DNA of 64,000 nt from Amycolatopsis sacchari. Lineage in GTDB: Bacteria; Actinomycetota; Actinomycetes; Mycobacteriales; Pseudonocardiaceae. Numbering within the stretch: position 1 is the stretch's first letter; each line of letters begins with the position of its first letter. Positions 24,295 through 31,740 of this stretch are shown one piece after another. The translations under genes were made by a program, and so were the position numbers. Location: positions 124,001-188,000 of the forward strand of contig NZ_FORP01000005.1 in assembly GCF_900114035.1 (NCBI RefSeq). Direction: 5' to 3'. The notes below the pieces were generated by a model. The model saw only the letters and a program-made list of their open reading frames with translations. It made no database searches and had not been told where the DNA came from.

Positions 24295-25037
24295 AGGTCA
24301 TCAGCGTCATCACCCCTGTACACCCGCCAAGCCTCAAGTACCTCATGGAGGCGTACGACTCGCTGCGCGCGCAGGAACTCCCGTCCGGCTGGCAGTGGGA
24401 ATGGCTTGTCCAGGCGGACGGCGAACCCGACTTGCTCACCGGGCAGCTACCCGACGACGCGCGGGTGCGACCAGGCCACAACCGAAAGGGCGGCCCCGGT
24501 GTCACACGATCCGTAGCCGCGGGACGCGCCCGAGGCGAGCTGATCAAGACGCTCGACGCGGACGACATGCTGCTGCCCGGGGCATTGGCGCGCGACATCG
24601 CAGCACTGGAGGGTGAACCGGCGATCGGATGGACGACCTGCAAAGCCCTGGACCTCATGCCGGACGGTGCCCGGGTCGGCTTCGACGACGACCCCGCCGA
24701 AGGCATCATCCAGCGCGGCACGGTGCTCCAGTACTGGAAGACCCACGGCTACCGGTCCTGCGTCCACGGCGCCACGCTCTGCATCCGCAGCAAGCTTCTG
24801 CTCGCACTTGGGGGGTGGTCCCCGCTCCCAGCGTCCGAAGACACCGGTCTCGTCCTTGCGGCCAACGCTGTCTCACGCGGGTACTTCATCGCCACCCCTG
24901 GTCTGCTCTACCGCAAGTGGCCAGGACAGGTCACCCAGGCACCAGCACACTCCGATCCCGAGGAGTACGCGATCCGCATGCGCATGATCGGCGACCGCGC
25001 GGAAGCCCTCATGACCGTGATCGTTCCCGGCGAGTAA
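24291..25037 (+). CDS. GT2-family glycosyltransferase carried by the AICE
   Basis: A 248-residue GT-A fold enzyme from GTG 24291, overlapping the GntR stop. It begins ISVITPVHPPSLKYLMEAYDS and has the metal-binding DADDM (about residue 95) and an acidic catalytic motif SEDTG (about 180). No membrane segment or signal peptide, so it is cytosolic. Coupling to the element's repressor implies expression with that regulator rather than with a polysaccharide operon. The glycosylated target is unknown. Confidence 0.75.
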   Translation: MKVISVITPVHPPSLKYLMEAYDSLRAQELPSGWQWEWLVQADGEPDLLTGQLPDDARVRPGHNRKGGPGVTRSVAAGRARGELIKTLDADDMLLPGALARDIAALEGEPAIGWTTCKALDLMPDGARVGFDDDPAEGIIQRGTVLQYWKTHGYRSCVHGATLCIRSKLLLALGGWSPLPASEDTGLVLAANAVSRGYFIATPGLLYRKWPGQVTQAPAHSDPEEYAIRMRMIGDRAEALMTVIVPGE

Positions 25038-25093
25038 CCAGCTCCCAGTGAACAGCGCACATGCCGTGTTCAAAGTTTCTCTACTTGTTCAAG

Positions 25094-25112
25094 GCGGCCC
25101 CTGCGGGGCCGC
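25094..25112. terminator. GC hairpin after the GT2 gene
   Basis: GCGGCCCC-TGC-GGGGCCGC is a perfect 8-bp stem 56 bases past the GT2 stop. No T run follows, so termination is possible but not certain. Confidence 0.5.
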
Positions 25113-25130
25113 TGATCTGGCCCTCATCCT

Positions 25131-25186
25131 GTCGAACCGCCAGGCGCGGGCGTGCGGCTGGCGCCGGTCCCGCGCGGCGGTTCGAC
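25131..25186. repeat. 11-bp inverted repeat near the right end of the element
   Basis: GTCGAACCGCC (25131-25141) and GGCGGTTCGAC (25176-25186) are exact complements with a GC-rich 34-base loop. The position between the last AICE gene and the MITE-like element suggests a cis site (for example a transfer locus) or a structured transcript end. Role unproven. Confidence 0.5.
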
Positions 25187-25244
25187 GGAGGCCAGGCGGC
25201 CCCACAGCCGCCGCAAAGGGAGAAGAACATGCCCTCGCCGGGCA

Positions 25245-25469
25245 GGCAATACCGCTAAGTTTAGGCGAGTTTCCGCAGCTCAGAGGCGTTTGGAGGCGTC
25301 GCCCACAGAGCGGTCACACCCCGACAGAACAGTTGCCTCAATTGAAGATTCCCCTCAACCGCAACGGCGACTGTCTCAAGTGGAGAACCGCCTAACCGGC
25401 GGGAACGACTGAACAGAGCCTCCGGTAACGCCCTGACCAGGTAAAACGTACTAACTTAGCGGTATTGCC
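25245..25469. mobile_element. 225-bp MITE-like element with 17-bp terminal inverted repeats
   Basis: GGCAATACCGCTAAGTT at 25245-25261 is repeated exactly inverted at 25453-25469, both pointing inward, with looser similarity continuing a few bases further in. The 190 bases between have no gene and are more AT-rich than flanking DNA. The layout is that of a non-autonomous element mobilised by a transposase elsewhere, or a deleted insertion sequence. No clear target duplication is visible. It separates the AICE from a truncated chromosomal gene. Confidence 0.7.
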
Positions 25470-25742
25470 CGGATGGCCGGCCTCCGCGCCGTCGAGAACG
25501 GCTACTCGCTGGTCCGGCAGGACTACGTCGGCTGGTCGGCGGCGTTCGACAGCCACGGTCGTGTGCTGTCCACCCAGAACACCTTGGTGGACCAGGAGTT
25601 GTGGCTCGTCGACGTGCCGGTCCACGGCGTCACCACGCCCTACCGCGTGATGGGGGACGCCGTGGCCTGGCTCTGCGTCGCGGGGGCGGTCGTCCTCATC
25701 GGATTCGGCGTCTTCCGGCGCCGTCCTCCGGTCGCCCGCTAG
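25470..25742 (+). pseudogene. lnt: 3' fragment of apolipoprotein N-acyltransferase (carbon-nitrogen hydrolase family)
   Basis: Ninety codons match the C-terminus of Lnt: GLRAVENGYSLVRQDYVGW, then FDSHGRVLSTQNTLVDQ and VDVPVHGVTTPYRVMGD, ending in the usual last membrane helix (AVAWLCVAGAVVLIGFGVF). The nucleophile domain and the first membrane segments, more than 350 residues, are missing. The coding match starts exactly at the edge of the 225-bp element, and no 5' part exists near the tRNA-Pro. The fragment is a deletion remnant and should be inactive. It could still be read from ATG 25473. Confidence 0.8.
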
Positions 25743-25772
25743 CCGTCCACAGTGGACAACGAAAGGCCGTCG

Positions 25773-27308
25773 ATGTACCTCACCCAGTCGCTGCACCGGG
25801 CCGTGCGGCAATCGCCCGACCACCCGTTCACCGTGTACGGCGAGCGCACGCACACGGCGCGGCAGACCTACGACGTCGTCTCCCGCATCGCGGGCGGGCT
25901 GGCCGCGCTCGGCGTGCGCAAGGACGACCGGGTCGGCCTGCTCTCGCCGAACACGGACCGGTTCTGCCAGGTCGCGCTCGGCGTCGCGTGGGCCGACGCG
26001 GTCGTCGTGCCGCTCAACACCCGTTGGAGCGGCAAGGAAAACGCCTACGCGCTCGACGAGGCCGGCGTGACCGTCCTGTTCGTCGACGACGCCTTCCTGC
26101 CGGTCGTGGCCGAGCTGCGGGAGCGGGTGCCGGGCCTGCGCACGGTAGTCCACTGTGGAGACCGCCCCACGCCCGACGGCGTGGTACCGCTGGCCGGGTT
26201 GCTGGCGGCCGAGCCGGCCGAGGACGCGCACCGGCGGGGTGACCAGCCGGCCGGGATCTTCTACACGGGAGGCACGACCGGCTTCCCGAAGGGCGTCGTG
26301 CTCGGGCACCGGCAGCTCGTCCTCGCGGCCATGGGCACGCTGATGGCGCAGCGCAGGGTGCCGCACGGCGGGGCGTGCGTGCTGGTCGCGCCGGCGTTCC
26401 ACCTCGCGGGGTTCGGGTCCTGGATCGCCGGCATGCTGACGGACGCGACCGTGGTGCCGGTCCCCGTGTTCGACCCGGCCGGGGTGCTGCGGGCGGTCGA
26501 GCGGCACCGGGCGAAGCAGATCATGCTGGTGCCGACGATGATCCAGCTGCTCGTGGACCACCCCGGCGCGGGCGAGTTCGACGTGAGCAGCCTGGAACTG
26601 CTGGCCTACGGCGGTTCCCCGATCTCCGAGGCGCTGCTCGTCCGCGCCCGTGCGGCGTTCCCGTCCGCGCGGTTCGCGCAGGCGTACGGCATGACGGAGT
26701 TGTCGCCGACCACGGCCGTCCTGTGCGACGAGGACCACGACGACCCGGTGCTGCGCAGGTCCGCCGGCCGCCCGGTGCCGTACTCGCGGGTGCGGATCGT
26801 GGACGAGGCGGGCCGAGAGGTGCCGCCGGGCGAGGTCGGCGAGATCGTCGTCGCCGGTGACCACGTGATGCTGGGGTACTGGAAGAAACCGGCGGAAACG
26901 GCGGCGGCGATCCGGAACGGCTGGCTGCACACCGGCGACGGCGGGTACCTGGACGAGCGCGGCTACCTCTTCGTCGTCGACCGCCTCAAGGACATGATCA
27001 TCAGCGGCGGCGAGAACGTGTACTCGACGGAGGTCGAGAACGTGATCGCGCAACACCCCGCGGTGGCCCAGGTCGCGGTGATCGGCCTGCCCGACGACGA
27101 GTGGGGCGAACGCGTGCACGCCGTGGTGGCACTGGTTCCGGGCGCCACCCTCACCGTGGGAGAGCTTCGGGAGTTCTGCGGGCGGGAGATCGCCGGCTAC
27201 AAGTGCCCGCGCAGCCTGGAGATCGTGGAACGGTTCCCGATGTCGGCGGCGGGCAAGATCCTCAAACGGGAACTGCGACGTGCTTCGGGGAACCAGGCAC
27301 CGGGATGA
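25773..27308 (+). CDS. Acyl-CoA synthetase (AMP-forming, ANL superfamily)
   Basis: A 511-residue adenylate-forming ligase. ATG 25773 follows GAAAGG; a GTG at 25752 is possible. Motifs: P-loop FYTGGTTGFPKGVV (about 165), AYGMTELSP (about 305), the hinge and Asp in HTGDGGYLDERGYLFVVDR, and the catalytic Lys in SAAGKILKRELRR near the C-terminus. It activates a carboxylic acid as acyl-AMP and then as CoA thioester. It lies alone after the lnt remnant; the chain-length preference is unknown. Confidence 0.9.
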   Translation: MYLTQSLHRAVRQSPDHPFTVYGERTHTARQTYDVVSRIAGGLAALGVRKDDRVGLLSPNTDRFCQVALGVAWADAVVVPLNTRWSGKENAYALDEAGVTVLFVDDAFLPVVAELRERVPGLRTVVHCGDRPTPDGVVPLAGLLAAEPAEDAHRRGDQPAGIFYTGGTTGFPKGVVLGHRQLVLAAMGTLMAQRRVPHGGACVLVAPAFHLAGFGSWIAGMLTDATVVPVPVFDPAGVLRAVERHRAKQIMLVPTMIQLLVDHPGAGEFDVSSLELLAYGGSPISEALLVRARAAFPSARFAQAYGMTELSPTTAVLCDEDHDDPVLRRSAGRPVPYSRVRIVDEAGREVPPGEVGEIVVAGDHVMLGYWKKPAETAAAIRNGWLHTGDGGYLDERGYLFVVDRLKDMIISGGENVYSTEVENVIAQHPAVAQVAVIGLPDDEWGERVHAVVALVPGATLTVGELREFCGREIAGYKCPRSLEIVERFPMSAAGKILKRELRRASGNQAPG

Positions 27309-27395
27309 TCTCAGGGGAGTCCCCGATGCGCCGGGGCCAGCGGAACCGGTTGAGTGGGCGGCCGTAACGGACCGACGACCGACAGGGCTTCCGCC

Positions 27396-27755
27396 ATGAA
27401 AACGACCGTCGAATGGATCAGCGTCGACGAGCGGCTTCCGCACGACGGCGCCGCGGTGTGCGCCGCGGTGACCGGCCGCTATCCCCCCGACGAATACGAT
27501 CCCGAACCGGGCGAGGGCCTCGAGTTCTGGCTCGTGCTCCCGATGTACTTCCGGACGGTTCATCCGGTCGAGGAGACCGGTGAGATCGTCGAAAACTGTT
27601 TCGTCGACCCGGACTACGTGGTCCGCCTGCCCTTCGGCGGGGAGAGCGACGAGACGGTGACGCATTGGACGGCACTGCCGTGCCTGCCGGGCACGGACGT
27701 GCACCAGATCCTCGGCGAGGGGGTGCGACCGGCGCTGCACGCCGTGCGGTCCTGA
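27396..27755 (+). CDS. DUF551-like protein
   Basis: A 119-residue protein from ATG 27396. It starts VEWISVDERLPHDGAAVC and ends VTHWTALPCLP, the two ends of the DUF551 signature found in phage and bacterial proteins of unknown function. The middle is acidic and Pro/Tyr-rich. A 40-base gap then leads to the convergent SDR gene. No function can be given. Confidence 0.65.
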   Translation: MKTTVEWISVDERLPHDGAAVCAAVTGRYPPDEYDPEPGEGLEFWLVLPMYFRTVHPVEETGEIVENCFVDPDYVVRLPFGGESDETVTHWTALPCLPGTDVHQILGEGVRPALHAVRS

Positions 27756-27783
27756 GGAAGGCCTCGCACCCCCCGGCCCGGGA

Positions 27784-28521
27784 TCAGGCGGTGAACCCCC
27801 CGTCGATGTTGAGGCTGGAGCCGGTGATGTAGGCGGCCTCGGGGCCGGCGAGGTAGGAGACGAAGGCCCCGACCTCGGCCGCGGTGCCGTACCGGTCCGT
27901 CGCCATGACGCCGAGCATCGACGGTGCGAGGGGCCCGTCGGCCGGGTTGGCGTCGGTGTCGATGGGGCCCGGCTGGACGTTGTTGATGGTGATCCCGCGC
28001 GGTGCCAGTTCACGCGCGAGGCCGCGGGTGAGGCTCTGCACCGCGCCCTTGGTCAGCGCGTACACGGATTGCCCGGGGAACGGCGTGCGGTCCGCGTTGA
28101 TGCTGCCGATGTTGATGATCCGCCCGCCCTCGCCGAGGTGTGCCAGCGCGGCGCGGATCGCGATGACCACGGACCGGACGTTGATGGTCAGCATCGCGTC
28201 GATCTCGTCGATCTTCAGGTCGGTGATCGGGCCGAAGCTGCCGACACCGGCGTTGTTGACGAGGATGTCCAGACCACCGAACCGCTCGGCGGTCTGCGCG
28301 ACGGCGGCCTCGACGTCCTGCTCGTGCCTGCTGTCGGCGTGGATCGGGTGCGCGACACCCCCCGTCGCGGCGGCCACGGACTCCGCCTGCTCCCGGGCCT
28401 GGGCGTAGGTGAATGCCACCTTCGCGCCGTCCGCCGCGAGCCGGGCGACGATCCCGGCGCCGACGCCCCTGGATCCGCCCGTCACCAGTGCGGTCTTGCC
28501 CTCGAGCGGTCGCGTTGCCAT
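27784..28521 (-). CDS. SDR-family oxidoreductase (FabG-like)
   Basis: A 245-residue classical SDR: TGGSRGVG (residues 14-21), NNAGVGSFG, Ser in NIGSINADR, catalytic YALTKGAVQ and GSSLNIDGGF at the end. Divergent from a TetR regulator with a paired operator between them (28542-28610), the usual arrangement for a TetR-controlled detoxifying reductase. Confidence 0.9.
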   Translation of the reverse strand: MATRPLEGKTALVTGGSRGVGAGIVARLAADGAKVAFTYAQAREQAESVAAATGGVAHPIHADSRHEQDVEAAVAQTAERFGGLDILVNNAGVGSFGPITDLKIDEIDAMLTINVRSVVIAIRAALAHLGEGGRIINIGSINADRTPFPGQSVYALTKGAVQSLTRGLARELAPRGITINNVQPGPIDTDANPADGPLAPSMLGVMATDRYGTAAEVGAFVSYLAGPEAAYITGSSLNIDGGFTA

Positions 28522-28541
28522 GCGGGTGTCCTCCTCGTGAA

Positions 28542-28610
28542 TTATGGAATGTCCGCTCAAATACACACCGGGACGCGTGCGTTTGTCAAATTTGAGGGAT
28601 CGCTCCATAA
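28542..28610. promoter_or_regulatory. Nested inverted repeats between SDR and TetR genes
   Basis: Two inverted pairs are nested: TTATGGA (28542-28548) with TCCATAA (28604-28610), and CTCAAAT (28556-28562) with ATTTGAG (28590-28596). Together they frame both promoters and look like binding sites for the adjacent TetR. The pairing is seen; the protein is inferred. Confidence 0.55.
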
Positions 28611-28627
28611 CTGGTAGGGTCGGCGCC

Positions 28628-29221
28628 GTGGCGAGGCCGAGGAAGTTCGATGAGCGGGCCGTGCTCACGGCCGTGCGGGACAGGTTCTGGCGCCGTGGTT
28701 ACGCGAGCACGTCGATCCAGGACCTCACGGACGCGACGGGGCTGGGGACGCAGAGCCTCTACGGGGCGTTCGGCAGCAAACGCGCGCTGTTCCTCCGGAT
28801 CCTCGACGAGTACTGCGCGCGCCAGGCCGCGGGGCTCGAGGCCGCCCTCGACGAGGACCCGAGCCCGTGGCACGGCCTCGCCTCGGCCGTGGTGTTCGAG
28901 GACGGCGGCCGCATGGAGCTGCCGCCGCAGGGCTGCCTGATGGCCAACAGCGCCGCGGCGCTGAGCGCGCAGGACGAGGGGGTCCGGGCCCGCGCGTGCC
29001 GGTCCTATTCGGGGACGCTCGAGCTGTTCGCCGGGCGGATCAGGGAGGCGCAGGAGAGCGGCGAGATCGACGACGACCTCGATCCGGAGGCGACCGCGCG
29101 GGCGCTGATCGCCGTCATGCAGGGGATCGAGTTCCTGCACAAGGCGGGTATCGGCGAGGAGGAGTTCCAGCGCGCCAAGACGGCCGCGCTGGAGATGATC
29201 GAGCGCGCCGTGGGCCGCTGA
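28628..29221 (+). CDS. TetR-family transcriptional regulator
   Basis: A 197-residue protein from GTG 28628. HTH: VLTAVRDRFWRRGYASTSIQ, then LTDATGLGTQSLYGAFGSK (about residues 12-50), followed by the TetR C-terminal domain with a PPQGCLMANSAAAL segment common in the AcuR/YjdC-like group. Divergent from the SDR at 27784-28521. The 77 bases after its stop include a short frame from GTG 29223 (GTQIRVLDTSKYLPWRDG) that ends in the convergent MFS gene and may be a remnant. Confidence 0.87.
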   Translation: MARPRKFDERAVLTAVRDRFWRRGYASTSIQDLTDATGLGTQSLYGAFGSKRALFLRILDEYCARQAAGLEAALDEDPSPWHGLASAVVFEDGGRMELPPQGCLMANSAAALSAQDEGVRARACRSYSGTLELFAGRIREAQESGEIDDDLDPEATARALIAVMQGIEFLHKAGIGEEEFQRAKTAALEMIERAVGR

Positions 29222-29298
29222 CGTGACGACGATCGGCACCCAGATCCGCGTGCTGGACACCAGCAAGTACCTGCCCTGGCGTGACGGCGCCATCGCCG

Positions 29299-30480
29299 TC
29301 AACCGCGACGAACTCGCCCCTCACCCGCCACGGCCGAGGCGGACAGGAGCGTCGCGGCGGCGAGGCTGCCCCACAGGGTGACCGGGCCGCGCGCCGCGAG
29401 GGCGGTGATGACGGCGGGGGAGACCGCGAGGCCGAAACCCGTGGAGAGCTGGAAGCGGGCGAGGGCGCGGCCCAGGAGGTGAGCCGGAGCGACCGCGGTG
29501 ACGAGTGCCGTGGCGCTGCCGGCGTAGATGATCTCGCCCAGCGTGCAGACCACGGACACCGCGGCGACGGCCGGGGCGCCCCAGCCCGACGTGACCGCGA
29601 GGAAACCGAGGTAGGACACGGCGAGCACGACGCCGCCGAAGGCGAGCACGGACCGCCGGGAGAAACGGGACAGCAGGACGGTGACCGGCACCTGCAGGGT
29701 GACCACCAGCACCGTGTTGGCCACGAAGACCGCGGCCGACCACGCCGGGGACGCGTGCAACTGCGTCACGAGCACCAGCGGCAGCGCGATTTCCGGAATG
29801 TTGAGGCAGAAGACGTAGACGACGTTGGCCGCCAGCAACGCGGGCATCCGCGGGGCCGGACCGTCCGGGGAACGCCCGGCGCCAGGAGCGGCGCGCAGGT
29901 GGACCGACCACGCCAAGGCGGCCGCGGCCAGGTAGGCGAGCCCGGTGACGACTGCCAGTGCCCGCAACGCGCCGGTGCCGCCCGCCAGGAACGCGGTCGC
30001 CAGGAGACCACCCGCGCCCAGGGCGGCGTTGCGCAGCACGCGCCCCGCGGCGAGCGCGGCGTCGCGTTCGCGGCCGTGCGCGATCGTCGCCACGACAGCC
30101 GCGTGGGCGGCCGGCCACACGGCATTGCCGACGCCGAGGAAGAGCGCCGCCGCCGTGAACAGCCAGACGTGTCCCGCCGGGGTGACCAGCAGCAGTGCCA
30201 CGCCCAGCACCCGCACCAGCATCGACGCCGCCACGACCGTGCTGCGCGCGCCCCGGTCCAGCCACCGGCCCACCGCCGGCATGCACCCCAGTGCCACGAC
30301 GACGCCGGCGGTCATGGCGGTGCCGGCGACCGGCGCGGACAGCCCCAGCACGGTCACGCCGTAGAGCAGCAGGAAAGGCCGCAGCAGCCCGGTGCCGAGC
30401 GCGTCCACGGCCAGGGCGACGGCGTAGCGGGGGCCACCGGAGGCGCGGACGAGGACACGCGGCTGGATCTTCGTTGCCAT
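29299..30480 (-). CDS. MFS transporter (probable efflux)
   Basis: A 393-residue, 12-segment MFS protein from ATG 30480; an in-frame start at 30516 would lie in the operator. The segment 2-3 loop reads GRWLDRGARS, and the central loop carries a charged RAAPGAGRSPDGPAPR. The C-terminus is short. Divergent from an ArsR-type regulator across a perfect 12-bp palindrome, so it is probably a ligand-induced exporter. Confidence 0.85.
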   Translation of the reverse strand: MATKIQPRVLVRASGGPRYAVALAVDALGTGLLRPFLLLYGVTVLGLSAPVAGTAMTAGVVVALGCMPAVGRWLDRGARSTVVAASMLVRVLGVALLLVTPAGHVWLFTAAALFLGVGNAVWPAAHAAVVATIAHGRERDAALAAGRVLRNAALGAGGLLATAFLAGGTGALRALAVVTGLAYLAAAALAWSVHLRAAPGAGRSPDGPAPRMPALLAANVVYVFCLNIPEIALPLVLVTQLHASPAWSAAVFVANTVLVVTLQVPVTVLLSRFSRRSVLAFGGVVLAVSYLGFLAVTSGWGAPAVAAVSVVCTLGEIIYAGSATALVTAVAPAHLLGRALARFQLSTGFGLAVSPAVITALAARGPVTLWGSLAAATLLSASAVAGEGRVRRG

Positions 30481-30515
30481 GGCGCCCACCGTGCGCCCGG
30501 GCACCGGGGAAGCCA

Positions 30516-30544
30516 CGTCGATTGACGACCACCGTCAATCGACG
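30516..30544. promoter_or_regulatory. Perfect 12-bp inverted repeat operator
   Basis: CGTCGATTGACG (30516-30527), a five-base spacer ACCAC, then the exact complement CGTCAATCGACG (30533-30544). It lies midway between the divergent MFS and ArsR-type genes and is almost certainly the operator of that regulator. Confidence 0.75.
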
Positions 30545-30579
30545 CCGACGCGGGCCGTACTGGCGGTGAGAATGAGGGG

Positions 30580-31665
30580 GTGACGTTGAGGATCGACATC
30601 GGCGGCGTGCCCTCCGGTGGGCTGCGGTTCGCCGCCTCGCCGTTGGCCGAGCTGACCGCGATGCTGCACGTGCTGGCCGAACCCGGGCACCACCCGCAGC
30701 TGGCGGGCTGGGCCGCGAACGTCTGGGCGGGGTTGCGGCCGGAGCTCGCCGAGCGGCTCAAGGAGGCGGAGTTCCTCTGGCGTTCCTCGCGAGCCGACTT
30801 CCTGGTGCCCGCCCGCCCCCGGCCGACCCTCGCCGGGGAGCTGGACGAGGTGGACCGGCTCGACGACGAAACCTACGCGACCGCCGCGCTCATCACCACG
30901 TGCGGCAGCAACCGTGTCCACTTCGGACTGCCGTCACCGCTCGCCGACGCGACGGCGCGCGAGCGGGCGCTGGACCTCGCCCAGGCCCGGGGCGCGCTCC
31001 AGGAGGCCTTCGCGGAACGGCTGCTCGCGGATCCGGCGGCCGTGCGGGCGCGCGTGCGCCAGACCCTCGAATGGTGCGGCGAAGCCTTCTTCGACGCCGC
31101 CTGGGCGGACGTCACCCCACGGCTCGCCGCCGATCTGCGCCTGAAGAACGACCTGCTGAAGCGGAAAGGCATCGGCGCGGCGCTCGCGTCGATCTCCGGC
31201 GCCGTCGCGCTGGCGCCGGACGGCAACGGCATCGTCGTCGACAAGCTGCAGGACAACGCGACCACCGCCGGCGACTCCGGGGTCACGTTCCTGCCCAGCG
31301 TCTTCGGCCGCCCGCACATCGTGGCGGTCCACGCGCCCGGGTGGCAGCCGGTGCTGCAGTACCCCGTCACCGAGGCGGATGTCCCGGAACCGGTCTCGCT
31401 GGAAACGGTCACGCTGCGGCTGGAAGCGCTGGCGCACCCCGTGCGGCTGCGGCTGCTGCGCACCCTGGCCCGCGGCGCGCACACCACCGGCGAGCTGGCC
31501 CACGCGTGGGAACTCACTCCGCCGGAGGTGTCCCGGCACCTCGCGGCCCTGCGCCGCGCGGGCCTGCTCACCGCCCGGCGGCAGGGCCGGTACGTCCGGT
31601 ACACGGTGAACGTGCCCGACCTGACGGCACTGGGCGCCGACCTGCTCGCTGCCGTGCTGCGCTGA
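30580..31665 (+). CDS. DUF5937-type protein with C-terminal ArsR winged helix (regulator)
   Basis: A 361-residue protein from GTG 30580. Residues 1-260 form the DUF5937-like domain (RFAASPLAELTAMLHVLAEP at the start, VTFLPSVFGRPHIVAVHAP near the end). Residues 275-361 form an ArsR-like winged HTH: LEALAHPVRLRLLRTLARG, then TTGELAHAWELTPPEVSRH and RQGRYVRYTVN. The effector domain is therefore N-terminal, the reverse of the usual order. It probably senses a small molecule and controls the divergent MFS gene. Confidence 0.82.
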   Translation: MTLRIDIGGVPSGGLRFAASPLAELTAMLHVLAEPGHHPQLAGWAANVWAGLRPELAERLKEAEFLWRSSRADFLVPARPRPTLAGELDEVDRLDDETYATAALITTCGSNRVHFGLPSPLADATARERALDLAQARGALQEAFAERLLADPAAVRARVRQTLEWCGEAFFDAAWADVTPRLAADLRLKNDLLKRKGIGAALASISGAVALAPDGNGIVVDKLQDNATTAGDSGVTFLPSVFGRPHIVAVHAPGWQPVLQYPVTEADVPEPVSLETVTLRLEALAHPVRLRLLRTLARGAHTTGELAHAWELTPPEVSRHLAALRRAGLLTARRQGRYVRYTVNVPDLTALGADLLAAVLR

Positions 31666-31672
31666 GTGCGGC

Positions 31673-31740
31673 GCGCGCGTCAGCGCTGGCCTGTCGTCGG
31701 CCGCCTCCGTGGCCCGCGCGCCTCGCGCGCGTCAGCGCTG
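31673..31740. repeat. Direct repeat across the ATPase 3' end
   Basis: GCGCGCGTCAGCGCTG occurs at 31673-31688 and 31725-31740, a 52-bp period. The right copy contains the stop codon of the minus-strand ATPase gene, so the left copy is a duplicate of that gene's last bases just past its end. Confidence 0.6.

Noticed and set aside
25131-25186. Inverted repeat considered as the AICE attR
   Set aside because: It shares no stretch with the tRNA-Pro 3' end; tRNA-directed attR should repeat those bases.
25392-28013. Minus-strand 870-codon open frame spanning the acyl-CoA synthetase and beyond
   Set aside because: It crosses the MITE-like element, the lnt remnant and several plus genes with no domain signal; explained by GC-biased third positions.
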